In this document: positions 1 through 12,600 of the stretch, piece by piece
How positions within the stretch are numbered: position 1 is the first letter of the stretch
Layout of the letters: the number at the start of each line of letters is the position of its first letter
NCBI GenBank assembly: GCA_963580285.1
Contig: OY757023.1
Span: 91,351,108-91,415,107, forward strand
Source of the DNA: Lucinisca nassula
Lineage: Eukaryota; Mollusca; Bivalvia; Lucinida; Lucinidae
Direction of reading: 5' to 3'
Length of the DNA: 64,000 nt
The notes under the pieces: generated by a model
Told to the model about the DNA's origin: nothing
The model's database searches: none
What the model saw: the letters and a program-made list of their open reading frames with translations, nothing else
Program-made: the position numbers and the translations under genes

Positions 1-10
1 TCACACTATC

Positions 11-218
11 TTAAGGGCAATGGATACACCTTCTGGGAAGGAAACTCCTGCAAAAGTATTTTTGTCTCCCATGTCAATAGGGTCAAATTCTTTCCTTTAT
101 GTGAATACTCCTTTTTCAGTGGAATTAGGGATTATAGAAAAGCGAACACGAAGTCCTGAAAGTTGTCTCCCTTTGAAAAATGGCGGAAAAATCTGCCCGG
201 GTTCCCATTCCACCTAAG
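11..218. mobile_element. MITE H, diverged copy
   Basis: Begins TTAAGGGCAATGG and ends in the inverse CCATTCCACCTAA; matches the H copy at 6761-7002 through the tract GTATTTTTGTCTCCCATGTC. The right TTAA is degraded to CTAA. No coding capacity. Confidence 0.6.
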
Positions 219-252
219 TGGCATTTGCAAGTGATTTTATTACACAGACTTG

Positions 253-480
253 ATAACCCTTTTTGTACCAAATGGAATCTTCCTCCTTATATATAGCAGG
301 AGTTCATTTCAAAATTTAGGGGTGTCAGGTTGTGTTTTCATCAAAATTTATCTGGAAATTGGCTTAACTTTTTGCAAACAGTGGAGGCCCTGATCAGATG
401 CCACGTTCTGCGGTGTCTGATCAGGGCCTGCACTGTTTGCCAATTACCCCTTTAGGGGTTTGTGGTACCAAATGGGTTAA
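253..480. mobile_element. MITE A with central hairpin
   Basis: Ends TAACCCTTTTTGTACC and GGTACCAAATGGGTTAA. The centre (about 374-443) is the GCAAACAGTG...CACTGTTTGC palindrome with GATCAGA arms. It lies 14 bp from the donor of exon 17. Confidence 0.75.
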
Positions 481-494
481 CATAGAATATATAC

Positions 495-677
495 CTTGAA
501 ACTTCCTATAGACAAAAGAATATTCTTCTCCGGAATCTTGAACCCTGTAGCCATTTGAGCTTTCAAGTATGCCTCATAACGATCTTCACCAAAGCATGCC
601 ACTTCTCCTGTACTGGCCATCTCTACACCTAGCAACACATCGGCTCCTTGGAGACGAGAGAAAGAAAACACTGGTAC
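495..677 (-). CDS. CAD: CAD exon 17 in window: end of CPSase half B
   Basis: 61 codons, phase 0, with [36 protein letters not shown] and [16 protein letters not shown], where the MGS-like allosteric domain would begin. Acceptor TTTCAG, donor GTATAT. MITE A ends 14 bp past the donor. Confidence 0.95.
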
Positions 678-3600
678 CTGAAATATAATTTAAATAATTT
701 CTCTAAATACTGATATACTTTATTAGAAATACAAAGAAAATATTTCTGAACCTGAACCAGTCTATGACCATGTTTTGTTTGATTTGAGGTTTAACTTCCC
801 CGTCAACACTGCATAGGCCATTTTGGAGACATTGCTTCCAATTCTGTGGGACTTTTACCTGACATTGAGATGAAATGACATTGAGATGAAATGACATCTC
901 AAGTCCTATCACCCAATGAAACCAATAGGGTTAATTAGCATGGATGGTCAGACTCGCACTGCTTTACCAGGGCAGGCTTCGATTCCCTAAGGGGTTTACC
1001 AGTACTCGTGTATGGTCGGATGTCAGCTCTGCATGGAAGCATCATGCAGCCCAATTATTTCTTCAAGCCCCGATGGGCGGGGGCCGCTTTGTGACCTTGT
1101 TGTAACCATTGTAACATATTGATGAAATCTGTAGTTAACCCTTCAGATGCTAACTCAACAATTGTCATCTGCTTTGTTGTCTGCTGATTACTATAAAAGT
1201 CATTGTTGTGGACCCAGATCAGACTGCTCCTCTAGTCTGATCAGGGTTCACACAGTTTGCCTGTATGTAAAATATTCTTAAAAAGTCAGCAATAAGCAGC
1301 AGACAACACTTTCTTGTTGTCCTAAGGGTTACAGAAATGGAAGATGTAATCTGAACATGTGCATACCTGGGGCCAGTTGTTCAAAGCATCGTTAGCTTAA
1401 CAAGCTCGTTAGTGGTCATTTTGTTAACTGTTCTAGCAAGTACACAATCTAAAATTTTTGTAATTTTTGCTGAAAAATATGAGCAGCTTTTGCGAATGCA
1501 AAAGCTGCTCACATTTTTTCAGCAAAAATATTAGTATATTTGCCATATTAAATGATCAAAGATTTAATGATACGTTAACTAACGACGCCGTTAGTTTTGA
1601 ACAACTGACCCCTGTTCTTTAATCAGCTATACATTTTGTATTTTAAACACATTTGTTTTGTTTTTGTTTGTTTGATTTGAGGTTCAACATCCCCGTCAAC
1701 ACTATTTAGGTCATTTGGAGATGCTGCTTCCACTTTTGTGGGACTTTTACCCAACATTGAGATGAAATGACATCTCACGCCCTAACACCCAATAAAACCA
1801 ATAGGGTTTATATGCATGGATGGTCAGACTCTCATCACCAGGGCTCGAGAAAATGCCGGTTTCCCGGTCCTGGACCGATTTTGGGCTTACTGAACCGATT
1901 TTAACTGAAAAAGAAGACTAAAAAATCGGTCCATAATTTATTAAAATTTTCAAAAATATCGGTTCGAAAATTTTCGCCAAGCCGTTATTTTGTAAAAACA
2001 AACTGACCTTTTTCCATTGACAATCCAAGCAAGTACACAAAAATGCCTGAAGCGCAAGGTGTTAGACTGGTTCATTATCTAACTAGGTGAAAATCGGACA
2101 AGTCCACGTCGGGGTCTTTGATCTTATCACAGCGAAATTTGATCCGCGTGTCAAAATCATGTAATCTGATCTGTCCACTTGGGTGAGCGCAATTTGACCT
2201 GTGTGTCAAAATTATTAATCCGTGAAAACTGGCCTGAGGCGTTATCGGCAAGCTGGCAAAGTGAGAAAATAAGGTCAATAAATGCAGGACATACGCTAGT
2301 TTGTTCAGACAAGTCATTAATTTATGTCTTACTATAGAAACGGTATTTGAATATATATATATATTTTTTTTTTCGCAGGGCGCAATTTTCAATACACACC
2401 TGTCATGTCTGAACATTGCGTGTTATGCCTTCAAGGGAAAATGCTTTATTTCACCCATTCTAAACGATATTTTTATTTAAGAATACGCTCCATTGAAACC
2501 AATAACATAAACCACGTCATTTGTAGACAAAGCGATTTGTTTCAGGCTTGTGTAATCGTGAAATATGTATTTATATTCTTATAAACACGGTTCGGCCATG
2601 CAAGATTTTCAATGACTCTCGTTCGGCCATGTTTTGTTTCTAGAGTAAAGAAATGTTTTTCGATTTTTTAACCCGTTCAAAACGATTTTTTTAGAAATAC
2701 GCTCTATTAAAATCAATCACTTAAAACAGGTGTGTGGCTGACGTCCTTGACTGCATTAATGTGTATTGTGTAAACGGAAACCGTATGACGTCATTTTCCG
2801 ACCACGTTGCTGCACGTTGTCGCCATTTGTAAACAAAGCAATTTGGGCAAAATAAAATGCGTGAAATAAGAGAAATATTTTTAAGGTTTTAAAAAGGGGG
2901 AAAAAATATAGTGACCATCGAACTGGTCTTTTACTGCCCCAAGTCGGTTGTTTCCCTTTAGCGGTCTTCAGGTTCTGAGTGACCCGGATATTGGGAAAAT
3001 GAAGGTAGATGAAATCTGGCGTAGAAAATGAAAGTAGATGAAATCTGAACGATGTGAGCAATAATTGTTGTTTATAATTGAGATACTGATGCTCATATCC
3101 GTTGACAAGTGTAAGAGCAACATCGGTATGTCATTCGTTACGCTAAATAACACATTTTGAAATTGAAAATCGCCAACTGAGTTTACGGAAATTACCGAAA
3201 CCGATCGGCAATTTCCGTAATTTTTTGGCGAAATCTGGCTGGACCAATTTGGATTCTTCAGTTTCTCGAGCCCTGCTCATCACTTTACCTGGGCAGGCTT
3301 AGACCCTCTCATGTGGAGTCAGTTTCAGCTCTGCGTGGAAGCACCATGCAGCCCAATCTGTTTCTCCAAGCCCCGATGGCTTGCATAAAAGAGATTTAAC
3401 ACCTAAGGGTATCCATAATACAGGCTTTCAAGTGACTCCTGGTGAAAAAGTAGGAGAAAAGTAGGAGCCTGAGATTTAAAAAAGTAGGAGAAAAGTAGGA
3501 AAAAAGTAGGAACCTGATATAAAAAGTAGGAGTTAATGGACACGAACATACCTCCATATGTCTCACATTTAAACAGTTTTTCATTTTGGGCAGTTTTGTT

Positions 3601-6600
3601 TGTGCATTGAGTCTAATGTTTTCACATCAAAGTTAGCAGGCACCTGTAAAATGATAGTGGCTAACCCATCTAGTACATTTATTCATGACTGCAGCCTGAG
3701 CTTCCAATGCTTTTGTCAAGAGTTTGCCACTGGCAGATATCTGTACCTAGATATTGACATACGTCAAAATATTAATTCAAAGCAAAGGAATTAATGAATT
3801 CTGAAAATTTACATTTGTGAGAAGCATCAGCTACTTGATGTCCCAGTGAAGGCATTATAGCACTGCTACAATGAATTCCTGTCATGCAAACTAAGACAGC
3901 ATTTTAGTTGCTCACTGAAGTCCAGGCTTTAAAGTATTGCTGCAATGAATTTCTGCCATGCTATGAAGTCAAGGCTTTAAAGTATTGCTGCAATGAATTT
4001 CTGTCATGCTAAACAAGACAGGGCTCTAGTTGGTCACTTCAGTCATCACAGCATTGCTACAATGAATTTCTGTCATGCTAAACAAGACAGACCTCTAGTT
4101 GGTCACTTCAGTCATCACAGCATTTCTGCAATGAATTTCTGTCATGCTAAACAGGACAGAGCTCTAGTTGGTCACTTCAGTCATCACAGCATTGCTGCAA
4201 TGAATATTTGTCATGCTAAACAAGACAGAGCTCTAGTTGGTCACTTCAGTCATCACAGCATTGCTGCAATGTCATGCTAGACAAGACAGCGCTCTAGTTG
4301 GTCACTTCAGTCATCACAGCATTGCTGCAATGGATTTCTGTCATGCTAGACAAGACAGAGCTCTAGTCGGTCACTCCAGTCATCACAGCATTGCTGCAAT
4401 GAATTTCTGTCATGCTAAACAGGACAGGGCTCTAGTTGGTCACTCCAGACATCACAGCATTGTTGCAATGAATTTCTGTCAAGCTAAACAAGACAGTGCT
4501 CTAGTTGGTCACTTCAGAGATCACAGCATTGCTGCAATGAATTTCTGTCATGCTAAACAAGACAGAGCTCTAGTTGGTCACTCCAGTCATCACAGCACTG
4601 CTGCAATGAGTTTCTGTCAAGCTAAACAAGACAGAGCTCTAGTTGGTCACTTCAGTCATCACAGCATTGCTGCAATGAGTTTCTGTCATGCTAGACAAGA
4701 AAGATCTCCTACTGGTCGATCACTGCAGTTAAGACATTACATTACTGCTGCTTTGAATTCCTGTCATCCACCATAAGACAGATCTCAGATTTTTCACTGC
4801 AGTTAAGGCATCATAGCACTGCTTCAGTGGTTTTCTGTCATGTTAAACAAGACACAGCTCTATTTGGTCACTTTAATTAAGGCAACACAATACTGCTGCA
4901 ATGAATTTCTTTCATGCTCAACAAGACGGAACTCTAGTTGGTCACTTCAATTAAGGCAACACAGCACGGCTGCAATGAATTCCTGCCATGCTCAACAAGA
5001 CAGAACTCTAGTTGGTTACTCCAATTAAGGCAACACAGAGCTGCTGCAATGAATTCCTGTCATGCTCAATAAGACAGAACTCTAAATGGCCATTGCAGTT
5101 AAAGGCATCAAAGCATGGCAACAATGAATTACTTTCATACTTATCAAGACAAGAATTCTAAGTGGTCACTGCATTTAAGGCAAATTTAAGCAGCACTGCT
5201 GCAATGAATTTCTGTCATGCTCAAAAAGTCATAGCTCTAGTTGGTAACTCAGTTCAGGCACCACAGAAGTGCTGCATTAAATTGCTGCCATGCTCAACAA
5301 GACATAACCCTAGTGGGTAACTGCAGTTAAGGCATCACAATACTGCTGCAGTGAATCCCTTTCATGCTCAAGACAGAACTCTAGTTGATCACTGCAGTCA
5401 AGACATCACAGCATTGCTGCAATGAATTTCTGTCTTGCTCAACAAGGCTGAGCTCCAGTGGGTCTCTGCAGTTTAGTCATCAGAGCACTGCTGTAATGTA
5501 TTTCTGTCATACTCAACAAGACATAGCTCTAGATGGTAACCACAGTTAAGGCATCACAGCATGGCTGCTACAATGAGTTTCTATCAAGCTAAACAAGACA
5601 GAACTCTAGTTTGTCACTGCAGTTAAGGCATCACATCACTAAGGAAATGAATTCCTCTTGTGCTTAAGACAGAGATCTAGTTGATCACTGTAGTTAAGGT
5701 GTCAAAGCATTGCTGCAATAATTCCTGTCATGCTAAACAAGACAGAGCTCTAGTAAGGCATCAAAGATATGGTGTTAAAGCATTGCTGCTATGAACTGCT
5801 GGTCAGTTAAGGCCTCAAAGCACTGCTTCAATGAATTCCTTGCATGCTTACCAAAACATAGCTCTAGCTGATCACTGCAGTTAAGAAATCAAACCACTGC
5901 TGGTATGAACTCCTTCCTTGCTTAACAAGACAGAGGTCTAGCTGGGCAATGCAGCTGAGGCATCAAAGCATTGCTGCAATGAATTTTTGTCATGCTAAAC
6001 AAGACAAAGCTTAATTTCTTTATTTATTTATTAAAATTGGGATCTTAGTTTTTGAACAAATCAAAAAAGTAGGAGAAGTAGGAGTTTTTCTGGAAAAAGT
6101 AGGAACAAAGTAGGAAGAGACCCAAATAGTAGGAAAAGTAGGAAAAAGTAGGAAAAAGTAGGACTACTTGAAAGCCTGCATGATAATAATATGGTTGCAA
6201 CACTAGGGAAAGATGCGTTTCATATGCTGGTGAAAAGGTGGGTGTCAGAATTTAAGCGCGGCAGACAGAGCCTTGAGGATGACCCATGTCCTGGAAGGCC
6301 TGTCAGTGTTTCAACTCCAGAAGGAACTGGGCTGGGGGAATAAACTGACCGTTACACCGGGGACAACATTCAACAATACCACTGCAATAACCTAAGCTCC
6401 TGTCTTTCGACATCCCAACTCAGGACAACATACATCAGTATCAGTGTAACAACCCATACTTATCACATACCTTTGTGGCTACTCTTCCACAGCCCATGAG
6501 CACATTTACTGGTTCTACACTTTCTCCCATGATTACTCTGGTTGCCATAGCAATGAAGTCATGGTCCAGAGCCTTGGACACAAACGGAAATGACCTTGAC

Positions 6601-9600
6601 ACTCTGACATTGCACTCAATGACCTTCAGCTGGTTATCCTGTGAAAAGAAATATGATATGGCATTTTGTAGGTGTTCCAGAGCCAATGCTTAACAATACA
6701 CTTTGCTTCACTGAACACCGAGAATAGCTAAAACTGAGCTTGAAGCAAACTGTTTCCGTTTTAAGGGGAATGGGAACACCTTCAGGGGAGGCAACTCTTG
6801 CAAAAGCATTTTTGTCTCCCATGTCAATAGGGGTCAACCCTTAAAGGAAAGAATTTGCTCCTGAGGAGCAAATTCTTTCCTTTAAGAGTTGACCTCCTTT
6901 TTTGTGGGACAAAGCTTATAGGAAAGTGAACAGGAAGTCCCAAAAGCTGTCTCCCTTTGAAAAATGCCAGAAAAATATGTGAGGTGTTCCCATTTCCCTT
7001 AAAACTTAAGTTGTGGGTCCATGCTGGAATCACATCAATGAAGCAATTCTCACAAGCATCCACAACATACGTTTCTAACAAGAGAAATTGTACTTTTTAA
7101 CCCTTTTAGTACCAAAAGGAATCTCCCTTCTTATATACAGCAGCAGTCCATTTCACAGTTTAGGGGTGCCAGGTTGTGTTTTCTTCAAAATTCATTTTGA
7201 AAATGACTGAACTTTTAGCAAACAGTGAAGGCCCTGATCAGATGCCGCATTCTGCGGCTTCTGATCTGGGCCTGCACTGTTTGCCAGGGTACCCGTTTTG
7301 GGGTTTCTCGTACAAAATGGATTAATTCTCCTGTTTTCTTCGCCTCATCTGGTTCTATGAACTGTGCTATTATTTTACACCTTCCATAATGTCAGAAACC
7401 GAGCAACTCATTAGTAAGATTGTGTTGGGGTTTAATGACACATCTACCCTTAGTAGTCATAATGTGTCATCTCTGAGAGAAGGGGAATAAAGACCCCTGT
7501 ATTTCTGAAATGGGCTCTTCCATCTTTGAATTTGGACACATCCATTCTTGTTCATTTGCATTTTTTGTCACAGTCATTGCCATAATTACCATGACAACAA
7601 ACAGTGTAGATCCTGGTGAGACAGCTCATTCTTGCACACCAGACAAGGAAATCCTTGATTTTACCCTGGGATAGAAATTTATGTTCTGACCCTGGTGTTC
7701 CGACCCCAAATAGAATATAATCGCATGTTTGATAAATGCCCTGGTTGATTACAACCTCATACGCGGCGGCGTCATGTGTGACTTCACTAAACATTCCTGT
7801 CGTGTCATCACAAAATGGCGGACGTCGGTAACCGAAGTGACAGCAGCATTAAAAATTCGCAATAGAAATGGAAGGTATGCAAGAAAAAGAATCCAATATG
7901 GGTGTGAGGGGTGGACAGAAAAATCCGTCCCTCGGGATCACTGTCCGGCATCACTCGGCAAGCCTCGTGATGCCAGACAGTGTCCCTTGGGACGGATTTT
8001 TCAATCCCCCCCATCACACCCATATAAGATTCTTATATTATGAGCCATCTCATCTTGATCTACACTGTTTTCATAGATATCAGTATTGTCTACAGTGGAT
8101 AAAGGGTTAACCCAGTGTAGGGTTTGGAAAATATGACTTTAACCATTCTCTTGCTGAATATTCAGTTTAGCCACACCCATTTCTGACTTTGAACCAATCA
8201 GATTACTTGATGTAATTTATTCGTACAAAGCCATAAACTTAATGTCAAACAGTGTAGATCCTGATCAGATGGCTTCTTCAGAAGCCATCTGATCTGGATC
8301 TACACTGTTTCCAAAAATAGGGGTTGTCGTGAACAGCAAGATAAGGGTTAAAACCTTTAACAAAAACCTTTATTTTTGTGAATGTCATTGGGCTGAGCAT
8401 TTATCCTCTTACAAACAATCTTCCATACTGGTTCTCACCTTTGCTATTAGCTGAAGATTAAATGGTCCTGTGACTTCCAGGGCCCGTCCTATTGCACAAC
8501 AGATCAGCCGTATCTTTGCCAGGGTTTCCTCATTGAGATCTTGTGGTGGTGTAACTAGAGTTGCATCCCCTGAGTGGACACCAGCATTTTCTACGTGCTC
8601 TGACACGGCCATACATACAACTTCTCCATCACATGCCACAGCATCAACATCTATTTCCTGTAAATATTATGATACACAATGAAACAGTCAAAGAAAACAT
8701 TATGCTGTAGACAGGAATAAGAAAATTTTATCAGAATCACCTTGTCTTGTTTGTTTGTATTGGAGTTTAACGGCCCAGTCAACACTATTTTATGTCATTT
8801 TTGAGCCTGTCAGTTTACCTATCCACACTTTTCTGGGCCAGCTTATACGTAAGTGGTTAACCAGTACAGTGCACATTCTTTCGCCAGAAACTGACAACTG
8901 CCCTTCTTGAATCAGCGGAAGGGAGAGAATGACCACAGAAAACATTTCATGATCAATCTCCACGAAAGAATGTTGTAGACCCAGGCATGTATCGAATCCA
9001 CGTCCTGATCACCAGTCAGACGCGCATCCGACTGAGCTACTGAGGCCGGCATCACCTTGTTGATGGCACATGTAAGAAACACAATGTCCCGGGTACTTGT
9101 TACAACAAACATAGTTCGAGAAATACAATGCTGATTTACCTACCTATATGACAATTTTGAATGCAGTTATCCCTTAAACCTCCTCCTGTTGAATAAATTA
9201 TTTTAGCCACACCCATTTCTGACTTTCCACCAATCAGAATATTAGAAATATCATATTTCTACAAATTCACAAATTAAATGTCAAACAGTGTAGATACTGA
9301 TCAGATGGCTTTTTCAGACACCATCTGATCTGTATCTACAGTTTGCAAAGTAATAGCATATCCTGGTTCAGCAGGACAAGGATTGACCCATTTTGTAGCA
9401 AATGGAATCTTCCACCTTATATATATATATATATAGCACAAGTCCATTTCAAACCTTTGGGGTGTCAGGTTGTTTTAATCTTCAAAATTTACTTGGTAGA
9501 TGGCTGAATTTTTTTGCAAATAGTGAAGGCCCTGATCAGATGCCGCATTTTGTGGCATCTGATCTAGGCCTGCACTGTTTACCAATTACCCTTTTGAGGT

Positions 9601-12600
9601 TTCCGTACAAAATGGGTTAATTTGTAGCAGTTTACTTGAAAAGTTCACTAATCCATTTATTACCAGAAAACCCAAAACAAGTACCTTGGCAAACAGTGCA
9701 GGCCGAGATCAGATGCCGCAAAACACGACTTCTGATCAGGGCCTACACTGTTTGCAAAAGGTTCAACCATTTTCCAAATAAATTTTGGAGAAAAACACAA
9801 CCTGTCACCCCTAAATTTTGAAATGGACTGCTGCAAGATTCCATTTGGTACAAAAAGGGTTAAATGGCTGAACTTTTTTCCAAATAGTGAAGACCCTGAT
9901 CAGATGCCACAGTCTGCAGCATCTGATCTGGGCCTGAACTGTTTGCCAATTACCCCTTTTGTGGTTTCCTTACAATATGGGTTAATTTGTAGCAGTTTCC
10001 TTGAAAAGATCACAATACCTTGGCTTCAAGTATGAACTTGGAGATGACCACTGGATGTTCCTTGGATACCGCACTGGCTTGTGTGAGATAGCTCTCTAGG
10101 TCAGGTTTAGTATGTGCCACATTCATCGCTGCTCCACTCAGAACGTAGCTGGGCCGCACCAAACATGGGAACCCCACCTCATCACAGAACTGTTTAGCAC
10201 TCTGGAAGAACAATTTGATATGTAACAAGGGCATATGTAACATCACTACACTCTTACGTCAATGGCTCAAACACATTTGGTTTGAGACGGATAGTTCAAG
10301 CCATTGAGGGTAATTCATAGAACCAGGTCATAATGACTTAGGTACAGTCTAACTTTGATGGCTCAAACCCATTTGGGACCATGAAAATTTGTTTTAGATG
10401 GCGGTAATTCAAGTCACGGAGGGTTACTATAAGTGCCATACCAGGAGGCATAATGGAGATAATTATGGAAATCTTTTCGGTGTCCTATATTATAAATGTA
10501 TGTTGTGTGTACTCATTAGAATTCCCTCATCCAGCTGATTCTACTGAGTACACACAGCATACATTTGCAAGATAAACTAGAACTGTCAGAGGATCTGACT
10601 ATAGCCCCGCTATAGTGCTATCAGAAAAGAAAAATACAAGAACAAAAATGTTTTCAGCTTAATTAAAGGTGGTAAAAAGGTTGGCAATTGGTATTGTAGA
10701 ATTATCTAATAAACCAAATTCATTACATTATGGAACGAACACAAATTATTACTGTACTGAGTTTATTCCAAGTGCCATTCCAAGTGCCATTTTTCAATGA
10801 TCAAAGGGCAATAACTCCAAAAGTAGGTAATCCATAATTATGATTCATGCACTCTGCACATGGTCTTATAGTGCTTTACATTTGTGTGGAGTTTCATGAA
10901 TAAACCTCAAACGTTTTTTGCATTATGGAGCGGACAAGGTTAAAATTGCCATTTTTCAAATGTTCAAAGGGCAATAATTCCAAAAGTAGGCAATACAGAG
11001 TTATGGTTCATGCGCTCTGCACATAGTTTCATAGTGCTTTACATTTGTGTGAAGTTTTATGAAACGGTTTTTGAGTTATCATGAATAAAAGAATTACGGT
11101 TGCCATTTTTCAATGTTCAAAGGGCAATAACTCCAAAAGTAGGCAATACAGAGTTATGGTTCATGCGCTCTGCACATAGTTTCATAGTGCTTTACATTTG
11201 TGTGAAGTTTCATGAAAATACCTCAAACGGTTTTTGGTTATCATGAATAGCGGAATTACAGAATTACGGAATTACGGAATCACAGAAGGACAAGGCAAAT
11301 CCAAATAGCCCCCAGTTTTTCAAAGCGGGGCTATAAAGACGAAAATCTCCCAAAATTATCCCTATATTGTATTTGAAGCAGTTCACTACAGACTCAAAAA
11401 TGGGTTCAACTCATCCAAGGTAATGTGTGTGTGTGTGAATTCGGGTTTATTGTCGCTTTCAACAATTTTTCAGTCATACCACGACGGTGTCTGGTTGCGA
11501 CAGGGAGCTCAATGCTCACTTTTATAGTGCTGCCTCACTTAAATATCATGTCCCAGACACTTTACATGATACCACATCCAGTCACATTATCCTGACACTG
11601 GGTCGACCAGTCCTAGCTCTACCCCGTAAATCTGAGTGCCAAGCGAGGAGCAGCTAGTACCATTTTTAACGACTTTGGTATGTCGCGGCCAAGGATCGAA
11701 CCCGTGACCTCCCATTGCCCAGAGCGGACACTCTACCAAATGAGCTATCGGGGCCGGTCATCGAAGGTAAACAGGCCATCCGGGGTTCATGCCATTTTAA
11801 GTTCTAATGTATATCTTTTTTTTTTACCTTCTACAAAATACAGCTTAACTGGATGTAAATTGTACGAGGTGTAAGCTGAAAAGTTAACAGAAATTTTCAA
11901 AGGCGAATTACTCTGTTAGTATCTAGTGAAATGTCACCTGGAAACAATATGCACTGATTCACATCATGGTCTAACTACAAAACAAGTTTCAGTTTGATCA
12001 AATGTAAACTGTAGGGAAGTTAGCCAGAAACAAAAAGATAATAGAACTTTTTAAAGGGGCATAACTCTGCTAGAATTTTGTCCACTCTATGTGCTGCTCC
12101 ACATCATGGTTTGACTATTTACAGCTTGATTGGATATGAATTACAGGAGTTAGATCTACCGAAAACAATTTCTTTCAGAAATTTTCTAAGGGGCATAACT
12201 CTGATGTTTGACGGATTCTACAATCTTTGGCTTGACACAGCCTCTTATGTCAATACCCCTCTTGAAACACTACCATTATCCTAAACACAGGCTAAAACAC
12301 CAGTTAGTGTAAGACTGTAAGATTTAACTCAAAATTTTCATTTTTCAGCTTCTGAAGTGGAGCCTTCCATCTTTGAATTTGGGCACATCCATTTTTACAC
12401 AGGATGACAAACAGTGTAAATTCTGATGAGATGGCTCATTATGAGCAGTCTCATCAGGATCTACACTCTTTGTATCAGTACCTGCACTGGTCTACCGGGA
12501 TACTTTTCTTACCTCTATAGTGGATAGCTCCTGGTCTACTGGGATATTTTTCTAACCTCTATAGTGGAGAGCTCCTGATCTACAGGGATACTTTTCTTAC

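Larger units (their letters stand above)
10344..11795. mobile_element. pogo-like MITE, twice interrupted
   Basis: Host pieces 10344-10576, 11336-11410 and about 11771-11795 match the intact copy at 26981-27330 (TACAGTCTAACTTTGATGGC; core GTTGTGTGTACTCATTAG). A further duplicated left end lies at about 10250-10330. Interrupted by a Helitron-like element and a SINE. Confidence 0.55.

Noticed and set aside
3993..4776. Open frames of 95 and 179 codons made of a 23-residue repeat
   Set aside because: They follow from a 69-bp satellite whose period is a multiple of 3; start codons recur in every unit, outer units decay with frameshifts, and there is no splice or promoter context.
7808..8110. Overlapping open frames on both strands
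   Set aside because: They read the two arms of a long inverted repeat; no recognisable protein.
8975..9050. Possible tRNA gene (minus strand); likewise at 11690-11757, 35225-35296, 41260-41328 and 63840-63900
   Set aside because: A and B boxes are present but each is the head of a longer element with tail and, in most cases, target duplications; these are SINE heads.
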